Assembly: GCF_023101765.2 (NCBI RefSeq)
Contig: NC_064226.1
Location: forward strand, 3,774,001 to 3,838,000
Direction: 5' to 3'
Source: Spodoptera frugiperda
Lineage: Eukaryota; Arthropoda; Insecta; Lepidoptera; Noctuidae
DNA length: 64,000 bases
The notes below the pieces were generated by a model, which searched no databases, had not been told where the DNA came from, and saw nothing but the letters and a program-made list of their open reading frames with translations. A program made the translations under genes and the position numbers. This document shows positions 45,866 to 58,447 of this stretch, piece by piece (the stretch's first letter is position 1; each line of letters opens with the position of its first letter).

Positions 45866-46826
45866 TTTCAAAAATCAAAAAATAAAACAAAAATATAAAT
45901 AAAATAAAAATAAAATAAAAATAAAATAAAAATAAAATAAAAATAAAATTAAAAATAAAATAAAATAAAATAAAATAAAATAAAATAAAATAAAATAAAA
46001 TAAAATAAAATAAAATAAAAATAAAAATAAAAATAAAATAAAAATAAAATAAAATAAAATAAAATAAAATAAAAATAAAAATAAAATAAAAATAAAAATA
46101 AAATAAAAATAAAATAAAAATAAAATAAAAATAAAATAAAAATAAAATAAAAATAAAATAAAAATAAAATAAAAATAAAATAAAAATAAAAATAAAATAA
46201 AAATAAAATAAAATAAAATAAAAATAAAATAAAAATAAAATAAAATAAAAATAAAATAAAAATAAAATAAAAATAAAATAAAAATAAAATAAAAATAAAA
46301 TAAAAATAAAATAAAAATAAAAATAAAATAAAAATAAAATAAAAATAAAATAAAAATAAAATAAAAATAAAATAAAAATAAAATAAAAATAAAATAAAAT
46401 AAAAATAAAATAAAATAAAATAAAATAAAATAAAATAAAAATAAAATAAAAATAAAATAAAAATAAAATAAAAATAAAATAAAAATAAAATAAAATAAAA
46501 ATAAAATAAAAATAAAATAAAAATAAAATAAAAATAAAATAAAAATAAAATAAAATAAAAATAAAATAAAAATAAAATAAAGATAAAAATAAAAATAAAA
46601 TAAAAATAAAATAAAGATATAAAAATAAAATAAAAATAAAATAAAAATAAAATATAAAATAAAAATAAAATAAAAATAAAATAAAAATAAAATAAAAATA
46701 AAATAAAAATAAAATAAAAATAAAATAAAAATAAAATAAAAATAAAATAAAAATAAAATAAAAATAAAATAAAAATAAAATAAAAATAAAATAAAAAAAT
46801 AAAATAAAAGTAAAATAAAAAATAAA
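45866..46826. repeat. AAAAT/AAAAAT satellite
   Basis: About 960 bp made almost entirely of alternating AAAAT and AAAAAT units (an 11-bp higher-order unit), with a pure AAAAT block around 45960-46020 and rare G interruptions (AAAGATAAAA near 46582 and 46613). The long minus-strand open frames here (346 and 323 codons of Phe/Tyr/Ile/Leu) are artefacts of stop-free repeat sequence. Confidence 0.95.
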
Positions 46827-47341
46827 TTTATTCCGGACAACAACAAAGTAAAATAGTACGGAATTTTCGGGCTGTTCCACCTCTAGATAGATGGCGTTGA
46901 TCCTTAACTACAAGTTCACCTTTAGAGTTGGAAATTTGTTTTTAAGAGTTTAGAAGTCCCTTAAACTTTTTAAAAGAGGTTGGTCAAAACGAGTATGAAA
47001 CTCTTGGACCTCACTTTCGGCAGTTACGCTTACATCAAATTAGCAATTCTCATCACGACAATAATGTAGCATTCAACAGCTCCATTGAAACACATTAGAC
47101 GGCAACTAGTTCATTTTTAAAAGAGACGTTAACGTGATTTCTCGTACAGAGGCATATAAATTATACATGGCACTTAGAACTGCGTGGATTTGGTCGATCA
47201 TTGCACTTCATTGCGACATCACTTTCCGCGTCCGTGTTTTTGGACAGATTATAATATTTCTTTAGTTAAAGTCCGTTTTTAAACTATTTTTTCAATGCCC
47301 TAAGTGAGTATACATCTATTAAAATCAAACGCAGAGCTCAT
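46827..47341. other. Sequence flanking the satellite
   Basis: Begins with CCGGACAACAACAAAG and TTTCGGGCTGTTCCACCTC, which look like part of a retroposon next to the satellite. Otherwise nothing was recognised. Confidence 0.3.
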
Positions 47342-47486
47342 TATGTTGATTTTTGAAGAGTTCCCTGGAATATCTTCCACATCTCATTTTTGAAGAGATC
47401 CCGCGAGATCGGGAACTATGTGGTTAAAACCAAAAATTTGCCGGAAGTCACTATTCCACGCGAACGAAGTCGCGGGCAAAAGCTAG
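47342..47486 (+). mobile_element. RTE-like LINE 3' end
   Basis: Ends in TTCCACGCGAACGAAGTCGC followed by GGGCAAAAGCTAGT, a very common 3' terminus of moth non-LTR elements. Upstream, the phrase TTTTTGAAGAG occurs twice about 50 bp apart. No coding sequence remains. Confidence 0.6.
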
Positions 47487-49127
47487 TGTATACTATATAA
47501 TTGTTGTCTTCATTTTTAATGTTTATTTATATGCAAATAAAATGAGAATAAATTTGCATATTATTTTACGAAAGCTAAATCAATAACATGCTGATTTTGA
47601 CTTTCTTTTATCAACAAAATAGGCATAAAACCAAAGCGAAACATAATGCAAACCTTTTACAATAAATATGCCAAACACTTGACTCGATCTAAATAAATCT
47701 GTCATGCACAGTGTGCCACTATCTTCACTTTTTGGAAAAAAAACATGGTGTAAGTGTATGATCGTGTAGAGCGATGTTATCGCTTCCCACTCATCGCTTG
47801 AGCCTTTACGTTACTTTAGTTGTCACGGTGTACGACCTCGCTATCGCAGTAATAACTGCCTTTTCACTTTTTTTATGCACAACTACTCTAAAATATGCCT
47901 ACGGTTACGAAATTCAATACCCAAATGTCTCAAGGTCCACGCTACTTATTCGATGGAAAATTTATTCTAAAAATGCGTAATTCTTTTATGTTTTTGCAAC
48001 AAAATCTTTGTTCTTAGTTGTAACTGCTAACAGGCTACTGTTCATTTGACTATGACCATGGGAAGGACGTTCGTATTGAAATTAGTTGCTAATGACGACT
48101 CCCACGCTGTGTGCTAATGAAACACAAAGTTACAACAAGAAAATGATGGTTTTAAGATGAAACTTCTGTTCACAACTCAAGTGTTGATATAAAATATGAA
48201 AAAAACTAGGTGCGTACTTTAATATGAATAGATTAGCCATGTCTAGAGCTAAAATTCCTCCCAAAAAACCTTTATATAGAGCAGTTTAAATTTGACAACT
48301 GGTCAACCTTGGCATTTCGCTGAGTTAGATGGCATTTTTTCCAAAAAAAAAACATGCATTAAATTGAATTACATATTAATGTTTTCAAGGTCGCAAATAG
48401 CGTAATTTTCGTTATTTAATAACTGTTCTAATTACGTGTACAAAAAACGTATTTATTGCCACTTATCGTCAACAAATACCGGCAGTAATTGCTTCCTGCT
48501 CTATATAAATCACTACCTTGAACAATTACGCAGAATATCACGAGCAAATTCTAATGTCACCAGTAGTAGCCAATAAATCAAATATATCGTGCTTACTTTT
48601 ATATTTTATTCGTCAACTATTTGGCTAACTGGTAGTCATAAATTATCAATTTGCCAATCACCTACTTCGGAATTGATGTTCTGTTCATCCAATATTTTTT
48701 CTTTCAAAATTCTGACTAGTTTGTAGTTAGAATTGAACACAAAATGTCACAACATTTTTAACCACAGTGCACTAACAGTTGATTATGACTTCAAAATATG
48801 CAAATCGTATTTAATAGAGTTTCCTTTGAACTCAACAAAATGTCAAGATTCTACTGTGGGAGGTAGATCGTGATGTTCAAGATATTTAATGCGTATAGCG
48901 ATGAGATAAAACATTTATATGTAAATTATTGTGTTGATTCGATTCTGTTGCGATATGAACTTATCTCAGTACTTTATATCTGCAACATTGTTTTTGACAC
49001 AGATTTATTGCTTGCTCTTGTCTATAAAATAGGCGTTGAACTAATACTTTGTTTAAAATAAAAACGTCTTAAAACATTTGTACCGAAATAATATTTCTTT
49101 TAAGTGTAGGTATTTAGTGGACCTACG
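47487..49127. other. Unassigned AT-rich sequence
   Basis: No gene, RNA or recognised repeat; short open frames at 47774-47980 and 48870-49061 look like chance. Confidence 0.4.
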
Positions 49128-49235
49128 CAAAGGCCTTGGGCGATGCGAAAGGGAGTGTCAGATTCTTACTGATTAAAAACCACCCCGTTCCTACTCTTGC
49201 TTTTCGAGCCGGAGCCCCGGTTACCCACTAGGCAG
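49128..49235 (+). repeat. Interspersed repeat family R, copy 3
   Basis: Contains GGGAGTGTCAGATTCTTACT, AAAACCACCCCGTTCCTACT and GAGCCGGAGCCCCGGTTACC. The left end seen in other copies is missing. Confidence 0.75.
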
Positions 49236-49819
49236 TCAGACGTCTTATGGCTGATATGATGATAATGATGATGACTCAAAGACGAAGAATTTTTATGAAT
49301 AAAAAATCAACATTAAATGTTAAAAAAAGGTTTTCAATGACAAAAGAACTTTGAATATATGACATTAAGCAGATTGATATTTTAACAATACCAAAAAGGT
49401 AAAAAATATACTAAAAGGCAAAAAGATAATATCTTCATTGTGCTTAATCGAATTTATCAACTTGAAACGTGTTAATAAATTTTATCCAAAGAATTTGTCA
49501 TTTTGTGTCACTGTGCACTTTTTTTGTCATAATAAAAAGTTTATTTCTTGACAGTTCTTTCTCGTGAATGTCAAGGTAATTTTAACCGTATCCGGGTTAA
49601 GTGAATCTAAATTAAATATTGCACTTATAAATATAAAGTACCTCTTATTATACTATCATTTTAAATGTTTTATGCACGTAAAATAAATTTAGTTCAATGA
49701 AATCGCAAATTCATAATAGATACATTTCCGTATTTACTTATACCCTGTAAATAATTATGTGTATTACATATTATATTTAGTGTTCGGGTAAGAAAAAGTA
49801 ACAAAAAAAAGGTGTTACT
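49236..49819. other. Unassigned AT-rich sequence
   Basis: A short ATGATG run follows the repeat; nothing else was recognised. Confidence 0.35.
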
Positions 49820-49930
49820 GCCATACTCAATCATTTAATGTTTACTTAACCTAGCGCCTAACAATTGTTTTCGGAACAAAATCGTTAGCAAGAAATAGTT
49901 CAAGTAATCATTAATTGACTCTGAGTACGT
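49820..49930. mobile_element. MITE-2, copy A
   Basis: A short TIR element, about 110 bp. The left end CCATACTCAATCATTTAATG and the complement of the right end (CGTACTCAGAGTCAATTAAT) are inverted repeats. The interior has ATTGTTTTCGGAACAAAATC. Related copies are at 52217-52330 and 62664-62772. Confidence 0.75.
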
Positions 49931-50278
49931 CTAAATCAACAAATAGCTTAATTTTCTCCTAAGCACGAAATCAAATGATCGACTTTTGACATAGAAATGT
50001 TACGATGCTTCATAGTAATTGTCTAAACTATCAATATTTAGCAATATACCATGAGAATCTTCGTATCGAAGCTTAAATGTTAGCTTCTCTTCGGTTATGT
50101 AGCCTTTAAATCATTATAATCATGGGTTAGCATGAAGAAACTCTGGTTTTCGTTTAAATTAAGCAACTACGCGATATGATGGTGTTAATTTTAACATACT
50201 GTATGTGTTGTGCTCATGCATAAACACGTTGCTATATTATTTAGCAATGTTTCTAGCCTATGAATTTATAAGACTCTC

Positions 50279-50519
50279 TGCCTTTTTATCCCCGAAGGGG
50301 TAGGTAGATGTGCACATTACGGCACTAATGCCTTTGTACAATATACACTCACTTTTCACCATTTGTGTTACAAATCCCATGTATTAGGAGGTGAGTTTAC
50401 TACTGAAAATTTTTCGAAATAGCGAAAAAAACCCCAGTAATACTTTAATCGTCCTAAGAATCGAACCCGAGACCTCATGACCGGCAGTCGCAATTTGACC
50501 ACTCGACCAACGAGGCAGA
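50279..50519 (-). mobile_element. tRNA-derived SINE (second family)
   Basis: Read from 50519 downward it begins GTCTGCCTCGTTGGTCGAGT, with a tRNA A-box-like TGGTCGAGTGG and a B box GGGTTCGATTC (complement of 50458-50468). The 3' tail contains GTGCACATCTACCTACCCCT. Parts of the same tail occur at 55168-55215 and possibly 61396-61505. Confidence 0.8.
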
Positions 50520-51339
50520 CATCATTATTATTTAATTTAAATACTTGTCGATTTTAAAAAATCTCTTAACAACAAACAAAAGAAAGAACTATACTTCACA
50601 CCTACTGCGGAACTAAATCACCACGTAAATTATATTGTTGCAATTTCAACCTTAATTACTCGTGATAGGTCATGCGCCTACGACCGCTATAAACATGACT
50701 AGCCCAAAAGCACCAAAAGTGATTTAATTAGACAGTCTACATACTTTATAGACTACACCCTGTGTTAGGAATGTTAGGTGGTAGTGTTGAAACTGTATCG
50801 CCTGTAGTCTGGGCTGGTATTTGGTATTTTGATATTTTCGAATAGTTATCGGCTTCGTGTTGGGTCTTTACTTAGTGTTTATTTGGGACAGTTTGGAAGT
50901 TGCTTAGTGGAAATACTAATAATTACAATAAATTTGTACTAAAATATTCAATATTAAAGCCATAACTGCCGAAAGAAAACTATTGAAGGCAAATCCTCCG
51001 CTAAGCGTCGGTTACCAGTGACCGACGTGGCGGTTAACGTGTTAAGGAGAAACTAAATGATAGAAAAATATACTATAGAGCCTTTGTTTTTAATCGACTT
51101 CGAATAAAAAGTCACAGTCGTCCATTGATTCGAAATGACAAAAATAAACATAAAGTTGTTAAATTCTAAGACTAATTTCAAAGAAAATACCAACAAAACA
51201 TGTCTCAAACAATTTACCAAGATCTACAATACCAAACAATGACAACTATCTCTATTACAAATTCAGAAATGCACTTCCCTGTTACAATTCGCTAGCCAAC
51301 ATTAATCGCAGAACAAAATCGCATTGTCCAGTCGCCACT
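50520..51339. other. Unassigned sequence
   Basis: No gene, RNA or recognised repeat. Confidence 0.35.
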
Positions 51340-51520
51340 ATTACCTCATACTTGTAGCAGTCGTAGCTGGTCCAATTGGATTCGTTTCGACATTTCCTAC
51401 ATTCCCCGTGACAAGTGGGCGCAGCAAGTGCCCGTTCCCGACGACAGGCGGCGACACTGCGCGTGACTCTCGCAATACTGACAAACGGCCATTGGGTTTG
51501 GTGCAAGCGATGAGTGGTTA
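51340..51520. other. GC-rich island, possible 5' exon or promoter
   Basis: About 180 bp with high GC in an AT-rich neighbourhood. On minus it is open for about 60 codons up to a donor-like GAG|GTAATA (gt at 51344-51343) and includes a Cys-rich stretch (TCHGECRKCRNESNW). A GATAAAAAA word lies about 30 bp upstream on the same strand. It could be a non-coding or unrecognised first exon of Cda5, or the exon of another gene. The + frame here also looks like a weak signal peptide but lacks an ATG. Confidence 0.3.
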
Positions 51521-52216
51521 GCGGAATTTTCTGTTTGGTTTTTTATCGTGATTGTCTATTTAGAGAGTATATGTATTATAAGTGTGAGATGTGTATTTGT
51601 AAAGAGCCTCTTAAGTGATGTATAATAATATAGTGTACTTCAATTGTGCAACCCACTTGGAGCTTTATGAAGAACAAAGTATATGCTAACAAAACAAACA
51701 AAAAAACATGCAATTTGTGTCAAACTGTCAATTGTCGACGTAAATTCAATATGATGTCAAGAATGACATCAGACTCATGTAATTCGCCTCCAGCAATACA
51801 TTGTACTTAAGTGGACATTGAAGAAGCACCCATAGGCTTACTTATAAAAATAAATCACTAGATTATTACGTAATTTTGTAAACAAAAACGGAACTATGAC
51901 GTCATAATTGGCCGATATAGTTTGATAGACATTTTCAAGTACACTTTGAAGGTTGTAGAAACATCTTTTTCACATTATTACGGCTTAGTTGATAATACAT
52001 AGTGACCGCAGATTATTCGTGACTATTGCAATATTAAACTATTCGATTTATATGAAACAATAAAGGTCAAATGTTCAGCAGGAATGTGGGCGAGTCGCAG
52101 GCCTTTAATGGGCATTAAATAAATAATTTAAGCCATTTCGAAACTGTAACTAGAACAATTGTTGAGTACTTCTAATTCTATGAACAAGCTGTCTCAGTAA
52201 GTAAATAACTTTTACG
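51521..52216. other. Unassigned sequence
   Basis: No gene, RNA or recognised repeat. Confidence 0.35.
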
Positions 52217-52330
52217 GCCGTACTCAAAGTCATTTAATTATTACTTAACACAGTCCTTAGCAATCGTTTTCGGAACAAAATCGTTACTAAGGAATAGTTG
52301 AAGTAATCATTAATTGTCTCTGAGTTCGGC
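52217..52330. mobile_element. MITE-2, copy B
   Basis: Best-preserved copy, 114 bp: left TIR GCCGTACTCAAAGTCATTTA and right end TAATTGTCTCTGAGTTCGGC are inverted repeats of each other. The interior CAATCGTTTTCGGAACAAAA equals copy A. Confidence 0.8.
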
Positions 52331-52951
52331 ATTTAAAGTTTGTTTGATTACAATTATTTGTTGAATTATTGCTATAAAAATAAACAATGTACCTTGTGTA
52401 TATCAAATATCTAAAAGAGTAATTCTGTTAACTGAAAATACTAACACCAAAGATTTTTTTGAAAGAAACACTTGTCTTAAATCTTATGCATATTTTAAAC
52501 ATAAATAGGTTTTCAAATCGCTCTCCGCTCATGACTTAAATAATATTATACATAGTGCTACTAAACTTCTCGTGATAGCTGTCTAAACATTTATTTAATA
52601 TGTTATTGTTTTATTAAGCTATTGTTGGCTATTATATATAATATATTATAATATGGAAAGTTAGTATTACTATTCCATTACGATACAAAACGGTAATGTT
52701 TATCGCCAAACTATCTTTTTTATAAACACAATTTATACTGAATTATACATTTACTTGCTTACTTTTCTTTTTACGTTTTTGAATAAGTATCTAAGTGCCT
52801 GTATTACAATATTTACTCTTAGGTATTATTTTATATGCATTTGGAAATATGCTCTATTATTTTTGTGAAACACTAAAAGTTGCTACAAAGCTTTAGATGC
52901 CCTAGATTTTAGTGTAGATAAATGCATTACCTACTCTTTTGAAATTGAACT
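52331..52951. other. Unassigned AT-rich sequence
   Basis: Includes a TA-rich palindromic patch near 52630-52660; nothing else was recognised. Confidence 0.35.
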
Positions 52952-53115
52952 TTATTTTTTAACCAACTCCAAAGAAAGAAAAAGGAAGCGATTATCTCAC
53001 GAGTAGCCGAACTAATTTTGATGCGGTTTTCAGAAAAGTGTTTGTTAGACTTAGATACGATAACAACAGACTTTAAAAAGAGGAGGTAAAAGTTCGTCGT
53101 CGGTTTTTTAAACAT
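52952..53115 (-). repeat. Probable degraded interspersed repeat
   Basis: CCAACTCCAAAGAAAG, AATTTTGATGCGGTTTTCAG and ACTTTAAAAAGAGGAGG followed by GTCGTCGGTTTTTTA recall a widespread moth repeat with 'GACTTC.AAAAGGAGGAGG' ends. Identification is from memory. Confidence 0.45.
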
Positions 53116-55167
53116 TGCTTACTGACGATTATTAATAATTCAAATCTGTTATAGGCAACTTAGTTATACTAAAACAATATACTCAAAGCATTATCTATAA
53201 CAGCAATCAAAACACAAGTAAATGTCATGTGTAACGCACACAAATGCCTTCGGTGCATGACAGACGTATCTTGTATCTGATGACATTTCAATACTCAACA
53301 CGTCTTCACTATCATGACATAACACAACACAACGGAGTGTCGAGCCATTCTTATACAGTACTGATGATAGAAATATTACACTCACTGTAGAACAATTACC
53401 TTAATTTTATAGTCTGTCTCTACTCGGTAGTAGGTATAAGCAAGAACTTAACTCATTATAACCTAGACTACTACCAACTATTACCAACCCATAACTTAGA
53501 GTACCAACTAATTATCATCAGCTCGATATATAAAAGTCAATTACTTTATAAACAACTTCAAAACTGGACAAGCTATTGAAGAAAGACTTCATCTCCTTTA
53601 GTTTAACACGCAAAATTCTGATAAGTACTAATTAATGATAATCGATATTTTACTCAATGCCTCAACAATCATGGTAAAAACAATTAAAAAAACAAAACAG
53701 TTAATAACGATTACTGTTCCAAATTCCCAATAACCAAACGTTCACTACACACTTGAATAACTTTCACACATATCGATACCGGTAATAGATATAATCTGCT
53801 ACAATTACAATTATAATTAGGCGGTAAGTTCCGTCATTCCGTATTGAGGAATCGGATCAGGTAGTGACTGAATCGTGACAGGATAGAAGCTTTCAAATTA
53901 TCATACGAGTCGGTCACAACACTAGTTTTTGGTTATGTAATACATAATGAGTGTTATATGTAACAGGTATAAGGATTAGGTGTTTAATCTAGACAAAAGT
54001 CAGGTAGGTACTTAACTAATAGTAACCTTTAATAGTGATAATAATATGACTTCAAGATAAGCGGTTTAATTCGGATCATACCTATTTAGGTACGGTACAT
54101 ATCGGATTCAATTGAAATCTGTCAAATAGTTTTTATGATTATGCAATGTGGAGACTCAGGGAGTATTTATCCTGACAGGATCGCCATGCAATGTGAAGAT
54201 TTAAGGAGCAATGAAGGAGATGTGTTGATCTTACGAATAACTTTAATTAACTGTCCTCCTATACTAACTTACTTTACTTATAGGAGCGAGGTGTCAAATA
54301 CGCTACAATTATATTGACCAGGTAAAGATAGACAAATAAAAATATTCCAATGAAATAAAAGTTATGATAAATATAATTTACCATAAAAAAAATATATAAA
54401 GGATTTTAAGGAATATTATTGTCATCCATCATCGTATAATGGTCGTATAGACACCATATAATGTTTCCTAAACGATTCGCTAAAACATCTTTCGCAAAAC
54501 AGACTCAGTACGAAACTTTCAAGCAATATCGAACGTTATCACAAATCTATCGCAACCACTTATATCTACTTACATAACAATATGTTATATTACCTAAACA
54601 TTTGATTACATATTATATATTGGTCATATATTATTATATATTATATGTTATATTGACAGCTATACGTTGATGAGTGATGACTTTACTGACGGTCATTTTA
54701 TATGTGTAGGTAAAGCTTTAACGCCTGTGTAGTAAATCATTTGGGTCTATTTATTTTTTTCATACGTTGGACGCAAATACCACACATGAGGATTTTATAT
54801 ATTACACTTTATTATGGTAAGCAAAGTGGTTCTTGATTCAGTACTAATTGACTTACAAGTTAGGAATTGATTTTCATAATTTTGATAATTAAAATGGTTG
54901 CTATTACAACGACATTTTAATTGTGTGTGTGTGTGTGTCCTTCACTTTACTTTCAGCTAAATAATTTTAATAAAGATAGATACAGCTATATCTTGCATTA
55001 ATGCACGTTGTTGAAATAATTTTACATGTGAATCAAACAAATAGTCAGAAGCACACTGCGTATTTTTCATAAACAAAAGAAGATCATTATAAGTATCCAC
55101 TCTTATAAGTACTAAGTAGTACTATTATAAGTTGCCACTTATAATATAAAATAGCAACGTTACACCT
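53116..55167. other. Unassigned AT-rich sequence
   Basis: No gene or RNA recognised. A TATATT-rich palindromic patch lies near 54600-54655 and a (TG)n run at 54922-54938. Confidence 0.4.
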
Positions 55168-55215
55168 TTTATCCCCGAAGGGGTAGGCAGAGGTGCACAT
55201 TACGGCACGTAATCC
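55168..55215 (-). mobile_element. SINE tail fragment
   Basis: TTTTATCCCCGAAGGGGTAG and CAGAGGTGCACATTACGGCA match the 3' part of the SINE at 50279-50519. Confidence 0.7.
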
Positions 55216-56876
55216 CGCGATATGCTGTACAATAATATAAATAATGTAACATTAGTTAATTTTATATCTGACAATGAAAAGAATATGCAAGATAAGTTAG
55301 TCATTAAACATATGCACTATGTGAACCTAACTAGAAAATACTTTCAAGTCTTTTTCAGCTCAATAAGATACAAAGGTCACACAGGTGAGAAGTCGATACC
55401 TGTCTATACTGATTATGATTAATTATCTTTATTAAACTTTATTTAGTCGTGTGTAAAATACAAAATGGCATGGCGACCTAGTCTTGCAAATTAAAGGTCC
55501 TTTCTTGTAGCTGATTAGCTGTCTTATTTCATAATCATTTTAAACATAGGTACAGATTAACAATAACTAAAGAGGTTTACTATTAAAAGACACTACTATA
55601 AGTTACAATACTATTACTATTCCATAATTTATTTAAAATCCTCTATAAGCACATTTTTAAATACTACCTATAAAATACAAAACAAAATAAATATTTAAAA
55701 ATATAAAAATAAGAGCCGACCAGTTGCGGGGGTATGGTCCAAGCTACCGGTGTTTAAGGCTCCAAAGACAGAAACCTCCTCATAATTGCCATTACTATTA
55801 TCTTTTATGATTTCAATAATACTTTATCTTTACTTAAAGATCGAACCTCATTTGGTTCGAAAACCTAAAACCAGTTTATTTTACTTGAACACTTAATACT
55901 TTGAACTCAATCGTAGCTGCAGCCTCGCAACCACATATTATACAAAAAAAGTAAACATTTGTTTAACGAATATGCATCAGTAATCCAAACAAACACTCAT
56001 TAACTCCTTATTTTATTTACTAGTGGTCGCCTAGTGGTCGAAATTCGACCATATACGATTTAATTTACAATACCACTTAACATACGTTCAAGGATAATTT
56101 GTATTTAACGTATTGCTATTAGTTTTGTAAAATTCAAATTAATATATTCCCGCGCATCATGAATAACCAAACCTCCTTCAATTAGAAATCTCTTTTCATA
56201 TGAGACGTGAGAATATCGTTGCAATGTCTGTCAATTTTGACGTTTTGTCAAATACTATGTATGGTAGTGTGTGTAATGTTTTATTTATTAATTTAATGTA
56301 TTTTATAAGCATTATTTTTGAAAAATATTAGCGTTCTGGACTTCTCCTACACATATACTATAAGTGTACCAAATTTTATGCTCCTACGTCCGCGCAATTT
56401 TCGTAAAAACTGTTACAAAGTTTTTGCTTCACGTATTAATATATAGATATACATTAAGTCCATACTCAATGAGATTTTACTACCGTTTAAAAGCTACGAT
56501 TTAAGGGACAATGAACTTTAATGTATATGGAAATAACAACTATTATATGTTATTGTATTTACTGTTTGCACCAACGCATCTTACAAGCAATAATATAATT
56601 AGTGCATTACCCTCAGGACATTACATTTAAAAGGGGAGTATTTATGCATTTAGACATTGCACAAAATGGAATATAATGGTACATAAGGCGGGTTTAATGT
56701 CATATGGCATTCTTTACCAGCCAATTAAGGTCAAATATAGAAACCAGAGGGATATTGGACTGGATTTGGATTGTACCAATAGCGTTTATATTATATGCGT
56801 ATGTAAAGGGTCATAATTGTGTTCTTGCTAATAAGTATGTATACATTCACTTGTTATTGGTATTATTATATTGTTA
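55216..56876. other. Unassigned AT-rich sequence
   Basis: No gene, RNA or recognised repeat. Short frames at 55222-55422 and 56704-56892 look like chance. Confidence 0.4.
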
Positions 56877-56983
56877 TATTATTAGAACTTGAGACGGGAT
56901 ATTTACCATGTTTATTTATGTTTATGAGTTTCCGACCGACATAAATAAACATGGTAAATATCCCGTCTTAAGTTCTAATAATA
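56877..56983. repeat. 44-bp inverted repeat hairpin
   Basis: Arms 56877-56920 and 56940-56983 are complementary at 43 of 44 positions; the exception would be a G-U pair in RNA. The 19-base loop includes GTTTCCGACCG. It could be a fold-back transposon end, a small-RNA precursor or a recent inverted duplication. Confidence 0.9.
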
Positions 56984-57644
56984 GAGTTAGTGACCATGTC
57001 AGTTTAAAAATTATTCTCATATACCTACTCTAGGATAAATTTACATACCGTTAGCATAAGTTTATATACAACTGTTAAGTATCTATTGTATAAATAACAA
57101 TTGTCATGGACATTCAACATCTCAATAATCGATAAAATAAGTAAATATTTATCTTTTAAAGATATAAAACTTCTTGAGATTTTTTTATAAGCTGTCCGTC
57201 ACACATATATAAATTAATATTATGATAAATATCACATTTTGACACTATTTATGAAACTTGTTATGTCATAAATTAACTTATATAAAGAAATAACGGTAAC
57301 ATAGTTTAGTTATGACCAATTTTACCCATATATGGAATTAGACAAATAACATATTTGATTTATTAAATCACATAATTATGTGAGAAAATTGTATATTTTT
57401 ATATTTATTTTCTGCAATGATTTCACAGCTTTATCTTTGTAGATGATATCAGTGACTAATTTGTTTCTAAATTATTTATGACTGGTAGGGTTGTGAGGAA
57501 CTATAGTATAATTATTATTTTTTGGTAATTTAATGAAAAATACGTCGTCACATAAAGTATTTTGATTTAATTCATAATTTCATTTTAAAGTTCACCAATT
57601 TTAGTTTAGGTATCTACATTGCTGTACCTATTTGAATAGGTTTT
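56984..57644. other. Unassigned AT-rich sequence
   Basis: No feature recognised. Confidence 0.35.
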
Positions 57645-57813
57645 TTTATGAAATAAGTCGGTCAACAAGCAGACGGATCACCTGATGGTAAACAATCGCC
57701 ACCGCCCATGGACACTTGAAATATCAGAGACGTAACAACTGCGTGCCCATCCTTTTGGAGAGTAGGAATTTAAGGGTTGTTGGGGAATTGAAGATTGGAA
57801 AGATTTTAGAAGG
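57645..57813 (+). repeat. Widespread moth repeat fragment
   Basis: AAGCAGACGGATCACCTGAT, AACAATCGCCACCGCCCATG and AGGAATTTAAGGGTTGTTGG are hallmark blocks of an interspersed repeat that I recall from many moth genomes. Its class is uncertain and the copy is incomplete at the 3' side. Confidence 0.65.
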
Positions 57814-58447
57814 TATTTCTTTAGGAAATGAGCAATCAACAAAAGAGGGCCTAAACAGATACAATAATTTTAATTTGTAATTGAAGACTTACAACCCTGA
57901 TGAAGAAACGCTATAAATAAATCCTGTTTAACGCCAAAATATTACAAAGTTGTATCATTTATTTTACAAAAGACTTGACCTTAGACATTTTGACCTATTG
58001 AGGTGACTCACAAAGTTTATTCTATCCTTTATTCAAAGAATTTTTAACCTTATCACTTACATTTTAAGGATGATTTGATAGCAAAATAAAATGTTTTTCT
58101 ATGTATGTGTGATAATTGAACAATATAAAAAACTGGATGTGTTATTGGTATGATTGAGCAGTCATTAATATGAAACGAAGTAATGTAGCAAATTATAAGA
58201 TCATTAAGGATCGTACCTAGAATATATCTTCATTATATTAATTTTCTATAGGTCAGAATGATTATGAATATTCTGCAGACTTTAATTAATAATAACTGCA
58301 TATAATTTATTTATATAAGCGATCTAGTGGTCTTTGATTAATCGTATGTGCATCAGTCAAAATATGTTAGAAAACTAATTTTCTATCTGCTTAAAAAACG
58401 CCATCGCTTTGATCTCAACATTAGCAAACGCCAAAACAAACCATTAT
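57814..58447. other. Unassigned AT-rich sequence
   Basis: No feature recognised. Confidence 0.35.

Noticed and set aside
45840..46880. Minus-strand open frames of 346 and 323 codons
   Set aside because: They are translations of the AAAAT/AAAAAT satellite (only Phe, Tyr, Ile, Leu) and exist because the repeat contains no stop on that strand.
50458..50519. tRNA-like sequence with A and B boxes
   Set aside because: It does not fold into a full tRNA with matched acceptor stem; it is the head of a SINE.
55222..55422. Frame containing HTGEK, like a zinc-finger linker
   Set aside because: No paired Cys/His fingers around it; a five-residue match is chance.
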